From positions 7,254,001-7,318,000 of the forward strand of contig NZ_JACHMQ010000001.1 of NCBI RefSeq assembly GCF_014208105.1: a stretch of 64,000 nucleotides of DNA. The letters are read 5' to 3'. The translations under genes and the position numbers were made by a program. The notes beneath the pieces are model-generated. The model saw only the letters and a program-made list of their open reading frames with translations. It was not told the origin of the DNA and ran no database searches. Below, piece by piece: positions 47,910 to 55,608 of the stretch. The first letter of the stretch is position 1, and each line of letters starts with the position of its first letter. Origin of the DNA: Actinomadura coerulea (GTDB lineage Bacteria; Actinomycetota; Actinomycetes; Streptosporangiales; Streptosporangiaceae).

Positions 47910-48063
47910 GGCCGGTGTCAAGCCCCGTCGCCGCGGCCGTCCAGTCACAGTGTCGGCATCGACCCGTTTTCGTGGCTCCGGGACCGCTTTCACTCCCGGG
48001 ATGAGAGAGTGGATGATCTAGAAAAGGCCCCCTTCGGGGCGCGGTCGGCGTGGAAAGACGGGG

Positions 48064-49398
48064 ATGATGTCCAGAGGGCTGGGACGGCTGGCGAGGCGCG
48101 GCGCCGCCAGGGGCGCGGCCGCGGGTGCGGCGCTCGTTCTGACGTTGGCGACGGCCCAGGCCGCGGCGACGGCGGCGGCCGGGCCGGACGTGGGCCCGTC
48201 CGTGATCACCGCCGCGCAGCCGCCGACCGTCCCGTTCGACCCCGCCAAGCTGCGGGCCACCCTGGACGCCACGCACGACGCCGGGATGTACGGGCTGTTC
48301 TCCGAGGTCCGGGACGGCCGCAGGGAGTGGGACGGCGCGGCCGGTGTCGCCGACGTCCGCACGGGGCGGCCGGTGACCCCGGGCATGCGCCAGCGGATCG
48401 GCAGCATCACCAAGTCGTTCGTCGCCACCGCGATCCTCCAGCAGGTCGAGCGGGGCCGCGTCGACCTCGACGCTCCGGTCGCCCGCTACCTGCCCGGCCT
48501 CATCCCGGGACGCGCCGGCGAGCAGACGACCGTGCGGATGCTGCTCGACCACACGAGCGGCATCGGCGACTACATCTTCCCGGCGTTCCCCTCGCTGCGG
48601 GAGCTGTCCGCCGACAGCCTGGACGAGTACCGGTTCCGCGACGTGCCGCCCGCCCAGCTCATCGCCTGGGGGCTGCGGGCGCCGCGCACGGGTGAGCCGG
48701 GGGAGCGCTGGTCGTACTCCAACACCAACTACGTCATCGCCGGTGTGCTCCTGGAGAAGGTGACCGGGGCCAAGGCGGAGGAGTACATCACCCGGAACGT
48801 CATCCGCAAGGCCGGGCTGAAGCACACCTACTTCCCTTCCACGCCCTGGATCGCGGGCCCGCACCCGCGGATGTACGAGTCGCTCTACCAGCATGTGACG
48901 CCGCCCCGCGACTACAGCACCTTCGACATGAGCTGGGCCTGGACGGCGGGCGCGCTGGTCTCCACCATGGACGACCTCAACCGCTTCTACCGCAGGCTCC
49001 TCACCGGCGACCTCATCGGGCCGGACGCTCTGGCGCAGATGCAGCGGACCGTCCCGGTGAAGGACGCGGACGGCAACGTCCTGATGAGCTACGGCCTCGG
49101 GCTCTACTCCCTCGACCTTCCGTGCGGGACGTTCTGGGGGCACGACGGCGCGGTCTTCGGCGCCGGGACCCAGTCCCTGTCGTCCGCCGGGGGCGAGCGG
49201 CAGATCTCGCTGACCTTCAACCTGATGAAGTACCAGCAGCTCAGCGCCGGCGGAACGCCCGTCCCGCACCCGATCGACAACGCGCTGGCCGCGCACGTGG
49301 TGGAGGCCCTGTGCGGCAGCCGGCCGGTGACCGGCACGGTCCGTCCCGCGGCGCAGGTGCGGCTGCTGCCGCTCCAGGCCGTGCGCGCCGCCGGATGA
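48064..49398 (+). CDS. secreted serine hydrolase (class C beta-lactamase/D-Ala-D-Ala carboxypeptidase-like)
   Basis: 444 aa with a signal peptide (RGAAAGAALVLTLATAQAAA) and a mature domain showing SITK (~118-121), YSN (in RWSYSNTNYVIAGVLLEK) and HDG (in TFWGHDGAVFG) motifs, plus MLLDHTSGIGDYIFPAF typical of this superfamily. It is probably periplasmic or extracellular and acts on peptidoglycan-like peptides, esters or beta-lactams. It is distinct from the Tat lipoprotein homologue at 4.9 kb, which has a different export signal. ATG 48064 or 48067. Monocistronic. Confidence 0.88.
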   Translation: MMSRGLGRLARRGAARGAAAGAALVLTLATAQAAATAAAGPDVGPSVITAAQPPTVPFDPAKLRATLDATHDAGMYGLFSEVRDGRREWDGAAGVADVRTGRPVTPGMRQRIGSITKSFVATAILQQVERGRVDLDAPVARYLPGLIPGRAGEQTTVRMLLDHTSGIGDYIFPAFPSLRELSADSLDEYRFRDVPPAQLIAWGLRAPRTGEPGERWSYSNTNYVIAGVLLEKVTGAKAEEYITRNVIRKAGLKHTYFPSTPWIAGPHPRMYESLYQHVTPPRDYSTFDMSWAWTAGALVSTMDDLNRFYRRLLTGDLIGPDALAQMQRTVPVKDADGNVLMSYGLGLYSLDLPCGTFWGHDGAVFGAGTQSLSSAGGERQISLTFNLMKYQQLSAGGTPVPHPIDNALAAHVVEALCGSRPVTGTVRPAAQVRLLPLQAVRAAG

Positions 49399-49422
49399 GA
49401 CGCGGCTGACCGTCCTGCGCCG

Positions 49423-50364
49423 TCAGGCCAGGTCGGACGGGTCGGTGTTGGCGCCGCACAGGACGACCGCGACGCGCTCCCCGGCGGACGGCCGGTAGGC
49501 GCCGCCGCGGAGCGCGGCCACGGCGGCGGCCGTGCCGTGCTCGACGACCAGGCGGTACTCCCGCCACACGAACCGGCGGGCCTCGACGATCGCCTCGTCG
49601 GTGACCAGGACGGGACGGACCCCGGCCCGGGAGGCGACCGCGAACGCGATCTCGCCGGCCCGGGTCGCGCCGAGGGAGTCGGCGGCGACCCCCGAGACCT
49701 CCACGTCCACGGGGCGTCCGGCGTGCAGGGCGCGTTCGAGGGTCGGGATCGTCACGGGCTCGACGCCGACGACGCGCGCCCGCCCTTCGAGCGCGGCGGC
49801 GACGCCCGCCATCAGCCCTCCGCCGCCGACCGCCAGCAGGACCGTGTCGATCTCGCCGCCGGTCTGCTCCAGCACCTCCAGGCCGAGCGTGCCCTGGCCG
49901 GCGCACACCTCCGGCAGGTCGTAGGCGTGGCAGAACAGCGCGCCGGTGTCGGCGGCGCGCTTGGTCGCGGCGTCCTGCGCCTCGGCGTACCGGGTGCCGA
50001 CCTGCACGACCGCGGCGCCGAGGGCCCGCAGCCGCGCGACCTTCACCGCGGGCGCCGTCTCCGGCACGTACACCTCGGCCGGGACGCCCGCCCGCGCCGC
50101 CGCGTACGCGAAGGCCAGCCCCGCGTTGCCGCCGGAGGCCGCGACGACCCCGGTCTCCGGAAGCCGTCCCTCGTCCCGCGCCGCCAGGATGTGGTTGAAC
50201 GCACCGCGCGCCTTGAACGACCCCGTGTGCTGCGTCAGTTCGAGCTTCAGCCACATCCGCGCGGTGGGCGCGAGCGGCCCCGGCTCGACCTCGACCGTCG
50301 GCGTGCGGCGGACATGGCCCGCGACACGCCCCGCCGCGGCCTGGACGTCTGAGCGATCGATCAC
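49423..50364 (-). CDS. PLP-dependent threonine/serine dehydratase
   Basis: 313 aa fold-type II PLP enzyme. The PLP lysine motif is HTGSFKARGAFNHIL (Lys ~52), a phosphate-cradle SGGNAGLAFAYAA and the glycine loop VGGGGLMAGVAAAL are present. It should deaminate L-threonine and/or L-serine to an oxo acid and ammonia; no ACT regulatory domain is attached, so it is probably catabolic. GTG start with GGAGGGAAACCG. Convergent with the upstream hydrolase; 24 nt separate the stops. Confidence 0.9.
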   Translation of the reverse strand: MIDRSDVQAAAGRVAGHVRRTPTVEVEPGPLAPTARMWLKLELTQHTGSFKARGAFNHILAARDEGRLPETGVVAASGGNAGLAFAYAAARAGVPAEVYVPETAPAVKVARLRALGAAVVQVGTRYAEAQDAATKRAADTGALFCHAYDLPEVCAGQGTLGLEVLEQTGGEIDTVLLAVGGGGLMAGVAAALEGRARVVGVEPVTIPTLERALHAGRPVDVEVSGVAADSLGATRAGEIAFAVASRAGVRPVLVTDEAIVEARRFVWREYRLVVEHGTAAAVAALRGGAYRPSAGERVAVVLCGANTDPSDLA

Positions 50365-50468
50365 CGGTTTCCCTCCGCGTCATCAGCACCCAACGCCAGT
50401 TTGGGACATGACACCCCATCGCGCCACCCACCCCCCGACGAAACGCCTCCCGCCCTCGTCAGCGTCGT

Positions 50469-50485
50469 TTGGGGGGCGCCCCCAA
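50469..50485. other. Stable hairpin upstream of the FAD monooxygenase
   Basis: TTGGGGG-GCG-CCCCCAA is a 7-bp perfect stem with a 3-nt loop in a gap region. There is no T-run on either strand, so it is not a typical terminator; its role is unknown. Confidence 0.35.
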
Positions 50486-50590
50486 GCCCCCCGGTAAGGG
50501 CCGCTGACCGTCGTCCTCCGCAACGCTCCGGACGCCGGTCAGCCTGTGGTGCGAGGTCGGTCAGCGGGTGCGGCGAGTCTCTTCCTCGGC

Positions 50591-50608
50591 GCGGGACGCA
50601 CGTCCCGC
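50591..50608. promoter_or_regulatory. 18-bp inverted repeat GCGGGACG-CA-CGTCCCGC before the monooxygenase
   Basis: Perfect 8-bp arms (50591-50598 and 50601-50608) with a 2-nt centre, ending 18 nt before the start codon. It could be a repressor operator or an RNA hairpin near the ribosome site. No cognate regulator is adjacent. Confidence 0.5.
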
Positions 50609-50626
50609 CGGACTAGGGAGGTCCCC

Positions 50627-51796
50627 ATGAAGAACGTCCTCATCTCGGGTGCGAGCATCGGCGGGCCCGCGCTGGCGTACTGGCTGCGGCGGTACGGGTT
50701 CGGCGTGACGGTCGTGGAGGTGACGCCCGGGCCGCGGGCAGGCGGGCAGGCGGTCGACGTGCGCGGGCCGGCGCTGGAGGTCGCCGAGCGGATGGGCGTC
50801 CTCGACCGGATCCGCGAGCAGCGCGTTGAGATGCGCGGCATGTCCATGGTGGACGGGGACGGCAACGAGCTGTACCGCAGCGAGGAGTACACGCTCACCG
50901 GCGGCGACCTGGGCAGCCCCGACGTGGAGATCCTGCGCGACGACCTGTCCGCGATCCTGGCGGACGCGGCCGGCGACGGCGTCGAGTACCTGTACGGCGA
51001 CTCGATCGCCGGGCTGGAGCAGGGCGACGACGGGGTGCGGGTGATCTTCCAGAGCGGGACGGTCCGCACGTTCGACCTGGTCGTCGGCGCCGACGGCGCG
51101 CATTCCAACACGCGCCGGCTGGTGTTCGGGCCGGAGAAGGACTTCATCACCCACCTCGGGACCTACCTGTCGGTGTGGACGGCCCCGAACTTCCTCGGCC
51201 TGGACCGCTGGCAGGTGTTCCACCAGGTGCCGGGCAGCAGCTGGGGCGGCGGCGTGATGAGCGTCCGCGGCAACGAGGAGGTCCGCGTCTACCTGGGGTT
51301 CGAGTCCGAGCGGCCGATCGAGTACGACCACCGCGACACCGCCGCGCAGAAGAAGATCATGGCGGACGCGCTGGCGGGCGGCGGCTGGGTGCTGCCGGAG
51401 CTGGTGGAGACGATGTGGGACGCGGCCGACTTCCACTTCGACTCGATGGCGCAGATCCACATGGACTCCTGGTCGAGCGGGCGGGTCGTCCTGCTCGGGG
51501 ACGCGGGCTACTGCGGGTCGCCGCTGTCCGGGCAGGGCACGAGCATGGCCCTCGTGGGCGCGTACGTGCTGGCAGGGGAGCTGAAGGCGGCGGGCGGCGA
51601 CCACCGCGCGGCGTTCGCGGACTACGAGAAGGAGCTGCGCGGGTACGTCGCCGCGAACCAGGAGCTGGCGCTGACCAACAAGGCGCGGGTGGAAGCGCAG
51701 CGCAACGCCGAGACGGGCGGCGAGGCCGAGGCCGAGGCCGTCGACTTCCAGGACTTCGGGGAGATCGTCGGCTCGTTCACGGTGCGGGACTACTGA
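50627..51796 (+). CDS. FAD-dependent monooxygenase (PHBH/TetX-like)
   Basis: 389 aa. N-terminal FAD-binding GASIGGPALAYWLRRYGFGV, the DG motif DLVVGADGAHSNTRRL and the second FAD contact LLGDAGYCGSPLSGQGTSMA are clear. This flavoprotein hydroxylase family includes tetracycline- and rifampicin-modifying enzymes, but the substrate here is unknown. ATG 50627 follows GGGAGG. Its 3' end overlaps the convergent sigma-factor gene by 20 nt. A perfect 18-bp inverted repeat lies just upstream. Confidence 0.9.
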   Translation: MKNVLISGASIGGPALAYWLRRYGFGVTVVEVTPGPRAGGQAVDVRGPALEVAERMGVLDRIREQRVEMRGMSMVDGDGNELYRSEEYTLTGGDLGSPDVEILRDDLSAILADAAGDGVEYLYGDSIAGLEQGDDGVRVIFQSGTVRTFDLVVGADGAHSNTRRLVFGPEKDFITHLGTYLSVWTAPNFLGLDRWQVFHQVPGSSWGGGVMSVRGNEEVRVYLGFESERPIEYDHRDTAAQKKIMADALAGGGWVLPELVETMWDAADFHFDSMAQIHMDSWSSGRVVLLGDAGYCGSPLSGQGTSMALVGAYVLAGELKAAGGDHRAAFADYEKELRGYVAANQELALTNKARVEAQRNAETGGEAEAEAVDFQDFGEIVGSFTVRDY

Positions 51797-53081
51797 GCGA
51801 GGCGGCGCGGGCCAGCAGGACCTCGCGTTCGGGCGCGTTGCGGGTGAGCTCCGCGGCGCGCTCGAACTGCTCCCGGGCCTCGTCCCGGCGGCCGAGGCGG
51901 GCGAGCAGGTCGCCGCGGACGCTCGGCAGCAGGTGGTAGCCGCGCAGGGCGGGCTCGTCCACCAGGGCGTCGGCGAGCTCCAGGCCCTTCTCGGGGCCGT
52001 CCGCCATGCCGACCGCCACGGCCCGGTTCAGCTCCACGACGGGGGACGGCGCGACGCGGGCGAGGATCTCGTACAGGGACGCGATCCGCGCCCAGTCGGT
52101 GTCCTCGGCGGAGGGGGCCTGCGCGTGGCAGGCGGCGATCGCCGCCTGAAGGACGTACGGGCCGGGCGGCTCGCCGATCCTCTTCGCGCGCAGCAGCGCC
52201 TCGTACCCGCGGTGGATGAGGAGCCGGTCCCACTTGCCGCGGTCCTGCGCCGCCAGCGGGACGGGCTCCCCGGACGGCCCGGTGCGCGCCCGGGTGCGGG
52301 ACGCCTGGATCTCCATCAGCGCGGCGAGCCCGTGCACCTCGGGCTCGCCGGGGGCCAGCTCCGCGAGGACGCGGCCGAGGCGCAGCGCCTCGCGGCACAG
52401 GTCCGCCCGCACCCAGGCGTCTCCGGCGCTGGCGGCGTACCCCTCGTTGAAGACGAGGTAGACGACCTCCAGCACGGACGCCAGCCGGGCCGCGCGGCCC
52501 GGCCCCTGCGGCACCTCGAACGGGACGTTCGCCTCCGAGAGCGTCCGCTTGGCCCGGACGATCCGCTGCGCCACGGTCGCCTCCGGGACGAGGAACGCGT
52601 GCGCGATCTCCTCGGTGGTGAGGCCGCCGAGCATGCGCAGCGTCAGCGCGACCCGCGCCTGCGCGGACAGCACCGGGTGGCAGGCGGTGAAGATCAGCCG
52701 GAGGACGTCGTCCTCGATGCGGTCGTCGTCCGGAACGTCGAACTCCTCGGGCGGCGCCTGGGTCTCCAGGTCGCGGCCCATCTCCTCGATCTTGCCTTCG
52801 AGCCGCCGCAGCCGCCGGATCCGGTCGACGGCGCGGCGCTTGCCGACGGCCATGAGCCAGGCGCCCGGGTTGTCCGGGACGCCTGACTCCGGCCACTGTT
52901 CGAGCGCGGCGACCAGCGCGTCCTGCGCGAGTTCCTCGGCGAGCCCGATGTCGTTCACCATGCGGGCGAGACCGGCGATGATGCGGGCGGCCTCCAGCCG
53001 CCACACCGCGTCGACGGTCGCGTGCACGCTCGCGCCCCGCGCGGGCGCCTTCCGCGCCCCGGGCTCGTCCGATGCCTTCAC
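51777..53081 (-). CDS. ECF42-type sigma factor
   Basis: 434 aa, much longer than a simple ECF. Region 2 (AEELAQDALVAALEQWPESG, NPGAWLMAVGKRRAVDRIRR) and region 4 (GGLTTEEIAHAFLVPEATVA) occupy the first ~190 residues, followed by a ~200-residue tetratricopeptide/DUF6596-like extension (WDRLLIHRGYEALLRAKRIG, SLYEILARVAPSPVVELNRA). ECF42 factors are encoded beside YCII/DGPF proteins, as here, and their C-terminal extension is regulatory. Its 3' end overlaps the monooxygenase by 20 nt, tail to tail. Confidence 0.9.
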   Translation of the reverse strand: MKASDEPGARKAPARGASVHATVDAVWRLEAARIIAGLARMVNDIGLAEELAQDALVAALEQWPESGVPDNPGAWLMAVGKRRAVDRIRRLRRLEGKIEEMGRDLETQAPPEEFDVPDDDRIEDDVLRLIFTACHPVLSAQARVALTLRMLGGLTTEEIAHAFLVPEATVAQRIVRAKRTLSEANVPFEVPQGPGRAARLASVLEVVYLVFNEGYAASAGDAWVRADLCREALRLGRVLAELAPGEPEVHGLAALMEIQASRTRARTGPSGEPVPLAAQDRGKWDRLLIHRGYEALLRAKRIGEPPGPYVLQAAIAACHAQAPSAEDTDWARIASLYEILARVAPSPVVELNRAVAVGMADGPEKGLELADALVDEPALRGYHLLPSVRGDLLARLGRRDEAREQFERAAELTRNAPEREVLLARAASLSSPAP

Positions 53082-53165
53082 GCCGCCGATGAGAGCACCC
53101 GCACCGGCCGCCGCGCAACCTCGGCGGACGCCCGGCCCGGCCGGACGCCCCGCCGGGCGCGGCGC

Positions 53166-53519
53166 TCACTGGCCGGGGAGGTCCTCCGGCCCGAAGACCT
53201 GCTGGATGACGCCCTCGCCGTCGCCGACGATCGCCCAGAAGCGCTTGGACAGCTCGATCGCCTCCTCGCGGGTGCCCACCTCGATGAGCGCGAACCCGAC
53301 GACCGTCTCCTTCGCCTCGGCGAACGGGCCGTCGAGGACGGTGACCTTGCCGCCGGACGACTTGATCCGGGTGCCGCCGGGCTCCAGCCCGCCGGTCGCG
53401 AGCAGCACCCCGCTCCGGGACATCTCCTCGATGAACCGGCCCATCTCCGTCTGCAGCTTCTCGTCCGGCGCCCCGGCGGGCGCGGAACCGTCGTCCGTCG
53501 TCATCATCAGGAACCGCAT
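53166..53519 (-). CDS. YCII/DGPF domain protein (ECF42 partner)
   Basis: 117 aa. MRFLMMTTDDGSAPAGAPDE, then a DGPF core KVTVLDGPFAEAKETVVGFA and closing RFWAIVGDGEGVIQQVFGPE match the YCII-related DGPF family, whose genes almost always accompany ECF42 sigma factors. It may be a target or modulator rather than an enzyme. ATG 53519 is preceded by GAGGAGA. It is upstream of the sigma gene by 84 nt, same strand. Confidence 0.9.
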   Translation of the reverse strand: MRFLMMTTDDGSAPAGAPDEKLQTEMGRFIEEMSRSGVLLATGGLEPGGTRIKSSGGKVTVLDGPFAEAKETVVGFALIEVGTREEAIELSKRFWAIVGDGEGVIQQVFGPEDLPGQ

Positions 53520-53788
53520 GTCGTCTCCTCTGCTCACCGGCCGGTGCCTCCCGGCCTGTCACGAACGCGTCGAAGAAGGTGTGACCGGATCGACATCCCG
53601 GCCGAGATCTTCTGGATTTTTTTCCTGCCCCCGTATCGTGCCAGGTCATGGCGCTCTCAAGCCGGATGCTTCCGTACATACACCGAGATGCCCATTGAAA
53701 AGGACATTCCGGACTAGTGGGCAAGTGAGTCTCCAACGAGTAACTTCATCCGGTGGAAAGTTTTCTCGCACGTCGAGGAGGGCGTCCC

Positions 53789-53890
53789 ATGGGAGTTCCG
53801 GCACCGGCGACCGGTGGGCCGTCCATGCCGCGCGCCGGGGGGACGGCGCCGCGCGGCCGGTGCCGCGCCGCGGGGCGCGGGGACTCGTGA
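53789..53890 (+). CDS. 33-codon upstream ORF coupled to the second XRE regulator
   Basis: ATG 53789 is preceded by GGAGGG with 6-nt spacing. It encodes a Gly/Ala/Pro/Arg-rich peptide beginning MGVPAPATGGPSMPRAGG, and its TGA (53888-53890) overlaps the GTG of the regulator in GTGA. This geometry suggests translational coupling or a leader role. Confidence 0.5.
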   Translation: MGVPAPATGGPSMPRAGGTAPRGRCRAAGRGDS

Positions 53891-54816
53891 GCGCCGCCGA
53901 GCCGGAGGGCGACCGCGCCCGCGTCGCCCAGGACCACCGGGAGGCGGGCCCGACCGTGCTGCGGCTGCTGGTCGGCGCGCAGCTGCGCCGCCACCGGGAG
54001 GCCGCCGGGATCACCACCGAGGCCGCCGGGTACGAGATCCGCGGCTCGCACTCCAAGATCAGCCGGATGGAGCTCGGCCGCGTCGGCTACAAAGAGCGCG
54101 ATGTCGCCGACCTGCTGACCCTCTACGGCGTCACCGACCCGTCGCTGCGCGAGCCGCTGCTGGAGCTGGCGGAGCACGCCAACGCGCCGGGCTGGTGGCA
54201 GCCGTTCGGCGACGTGGTCCCCTCGTGGTTCGAGCCCTACCTGGGGCTGGAGCAGGGCGCCGTGCTCGTCCGCGTGTACGAGATCCAGGACGTCCCCGAG
54301 CTGCTGCAGACCAGGGACTACGCCCGTGCCCTGATCAAGGCCCGCCACCCGGAGGCGGGGTCCGAGGAGATCGAGCGGCGGGTGGAGCTGCGGATGCGGC
54401 GCCGCCGGGTGTTCGAGCGTCCGGCCCCGCTGCGGCTGTGGGCGGTGCTGGACGAGGCGGCGCTGTGCCGGACGGTCGGCGGCCGCGCCACGATGCGCGC
54501 CCAGATCGAGCACCTGATCGAGATGGCCGAGCTGCCGAACGTCACCGTGCAGATCGTGCCCTTCGCCTCGGGCGGGCCCGCGGCGGAGGGCGGCCCGATG
54601 ACGCTGCTGCGGTTCGCCGAGCCGGAGCTGCCCGACGTGGTCTACCTGGAGCAGCTCACCTGCGCGCTCTACCCGGACCGGGCGTCCGACATCGCCCGCT
54701 ACCGCGACGCCCTGAACCGCGCCGGCGTCCAGGCCGAGCCCCCGGACCGCACCCGCGCGATCCTCGGGGCCGCCCTGGCCCGGCTCGACGGGACGCCGCG
54801 CCGGGCCACAGGGTGA
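53887..54816 (+). CDS. XRE family regulator with DUF5753 (second, unpaired copy)
   Basis: 309 aa from GTG 53887, a start overlapping the stop of the upstream short ORF. HTH ~25-85 (LLVGAQLRRHREAAGITTEA, HSKISRMELGRVGYKERDVA), then DUF5753 (HANAPGWWQPFGDVVPSWFE, DVPELLQTRDYARALIKA, LDEAALCRTVGGRA). It shares the KERDV and LLTLYGV motifs with the regulator at 36 kb, so they are paralogues. No DUF397 gene follows; the next gene is convergent. Its partner must be elsewhere. Confidence 0.9.
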   Translation: MSAAEPEGDRARVAQDHREAGPTVLRLLVGAQLRRHREAAGITTEAAGYEIRGSHSKISRMELGRVGYKERDVADLLTLYGVTDPSLREPLLELAEHANAPGWWQPFGDVVPSWFEPYLGLEQGAVLVRVYEIQDVPELLQTRDYARALIKARHPEAGSEEIERRVELRMRRRRVFERPAPLRLWAVLDEAALCRTVGGRATMRAQIEHLIEMAELPNVTVQIVPFASGGPAAEGGPMTLLRFAEPELPDVVYLEQLTCALYPDRASDIARYRDALNRAGVQAEPPDRTRAILGAALARLDGTPRRATG

Positions 54817-54828
54817 CCTGAACGCTTC

Positions 54829-55389
54829 CTACCGCGCGGTGGGGACGTAGGTGGCGATGATGACACCGGTCTTGAAGACCTCGGTGCCGGCCAGCTCGAA
54901 CGTCGCCGAGAACTCGTCGGCGTTGAGCAGCTCGCCGGTCTCGCGGGCGCCGACGAGCACCGGGTGGATCCACAGGCGCAGCTCGTCCAGCAGGCCGTGC
55001 TCGACGAGCGTCCGGGACACCGGCCCGAAGCCGTACTGCAGGATGTCCTGACCGTCCTGCTCCCTCAGCTTGGTGATCTCAGCGACGGCCTCCGCCCGCG
55101 GGATCGCCGTCGTGTCGCCCCAGCCGGGCTTGCGGAGGGAGTCGGACACGACGTAGTGGGGCAGGCTGTTCATCCGGACGCCGAAGTCGCCGGTCGCCTC
55201 CTCCATGGCCGGCCACGCCTGGGAGAAGCCGTCGAACGTCTTGCGGCCCATCAGGATGGCGCCGCAGGAGAACAGCAGTTCCCTGGCGTAGGCGGCGGCC
55301 TCGTCCTGGAAGTACGCCGAGGTCCAGTTCTGCGGGTTCTCGATGACGCCGTCGAGCGACACGTACGTCGAGTTGATGATCTTGCGCAT
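54829..55389 (-). CDS. Dihydrofolate reductase/RibD C-terminal-like protein
   Basis: 186 aa. It begins MRKIINSTYVSLDGVIENPQ and has LLFSCGAILMGRKTFDGFSQ and DILQYGFGPVSRTLVEHGLL, the RibD_C/DHFR-like NADPH-binding fold seen in many small actinobacterial reductases. It is not the housekeeping folate enzyme. GGAGGAG precedes the ATG. It is convergent with the XRE gene. Confidence 0.85.
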   Translation of the reverse strand: MRKIINSTYVSLDGVIENPQNWTSAYFQDEAAAYARELLFSCGAILMGRKTFDGFSQAWPAMEEATGDFGVRMNSLPHYVVSDSLRKPGWGDTTAIPRAEAVAEITKLREQDGQDILQYGFGPVSRTLVEHGLLDELRLWIHPVLVGARETGELLNADEFSATFELAGTEVFKTGVIIATYVPTAR

Positions 55390-55596
55390 GGTCTCCTCCG
55401 TCGGGTTGATCGTTCGCCTTCCGGCGCGCTGGGACCACTGTGCGCGAGAGCGTTTACCGGATCCTTACGCTTCCTTTCCCGCGGCCGCCCTGAGGCGTCC
55501 GGCCAGGTGGCGGACGGTGCCCTTGGGCAGGTCGCGCGGTGACCGGACTCCTCGACGGCCACGCAATGGGCGTGCCCTCCACCGACGGGTTCACAT

Positions 55597-55602
55597 TAGG
55601 GT
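55597..55602 (+). promoter_or_regulatory. Predicted -10 box (TAGGGT) of the BTAD regulator
   Basis: TAGGGT matches TANNNT and ends 6 nt before ATG 55609; no ribosome site lies between, suggesting a leaderless mRNA. No clear -35 is seen. Confidence 0.4.
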
Positions 55603-55608
55603 CAGAAG

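Noticed and set aside
48021..48045. Short GCCCC/GGGGC hairpin with TTTT on the minus strand between hsp20 and the serine hydrolase gene, looking like a terminator.
   Set aside because: The stem is only 5 bp and no minus-strand transcript reads into it from nearby genes; kept out of the feature list.
54829..55389. Calling the DHFR-like gene a trimethoprim-target folA.
   Set aside because: The sequence matches the small RibD_C/DHFR-like reductase group widespread in actinobacteria rather than housekeeping dihydrofolate reductase.
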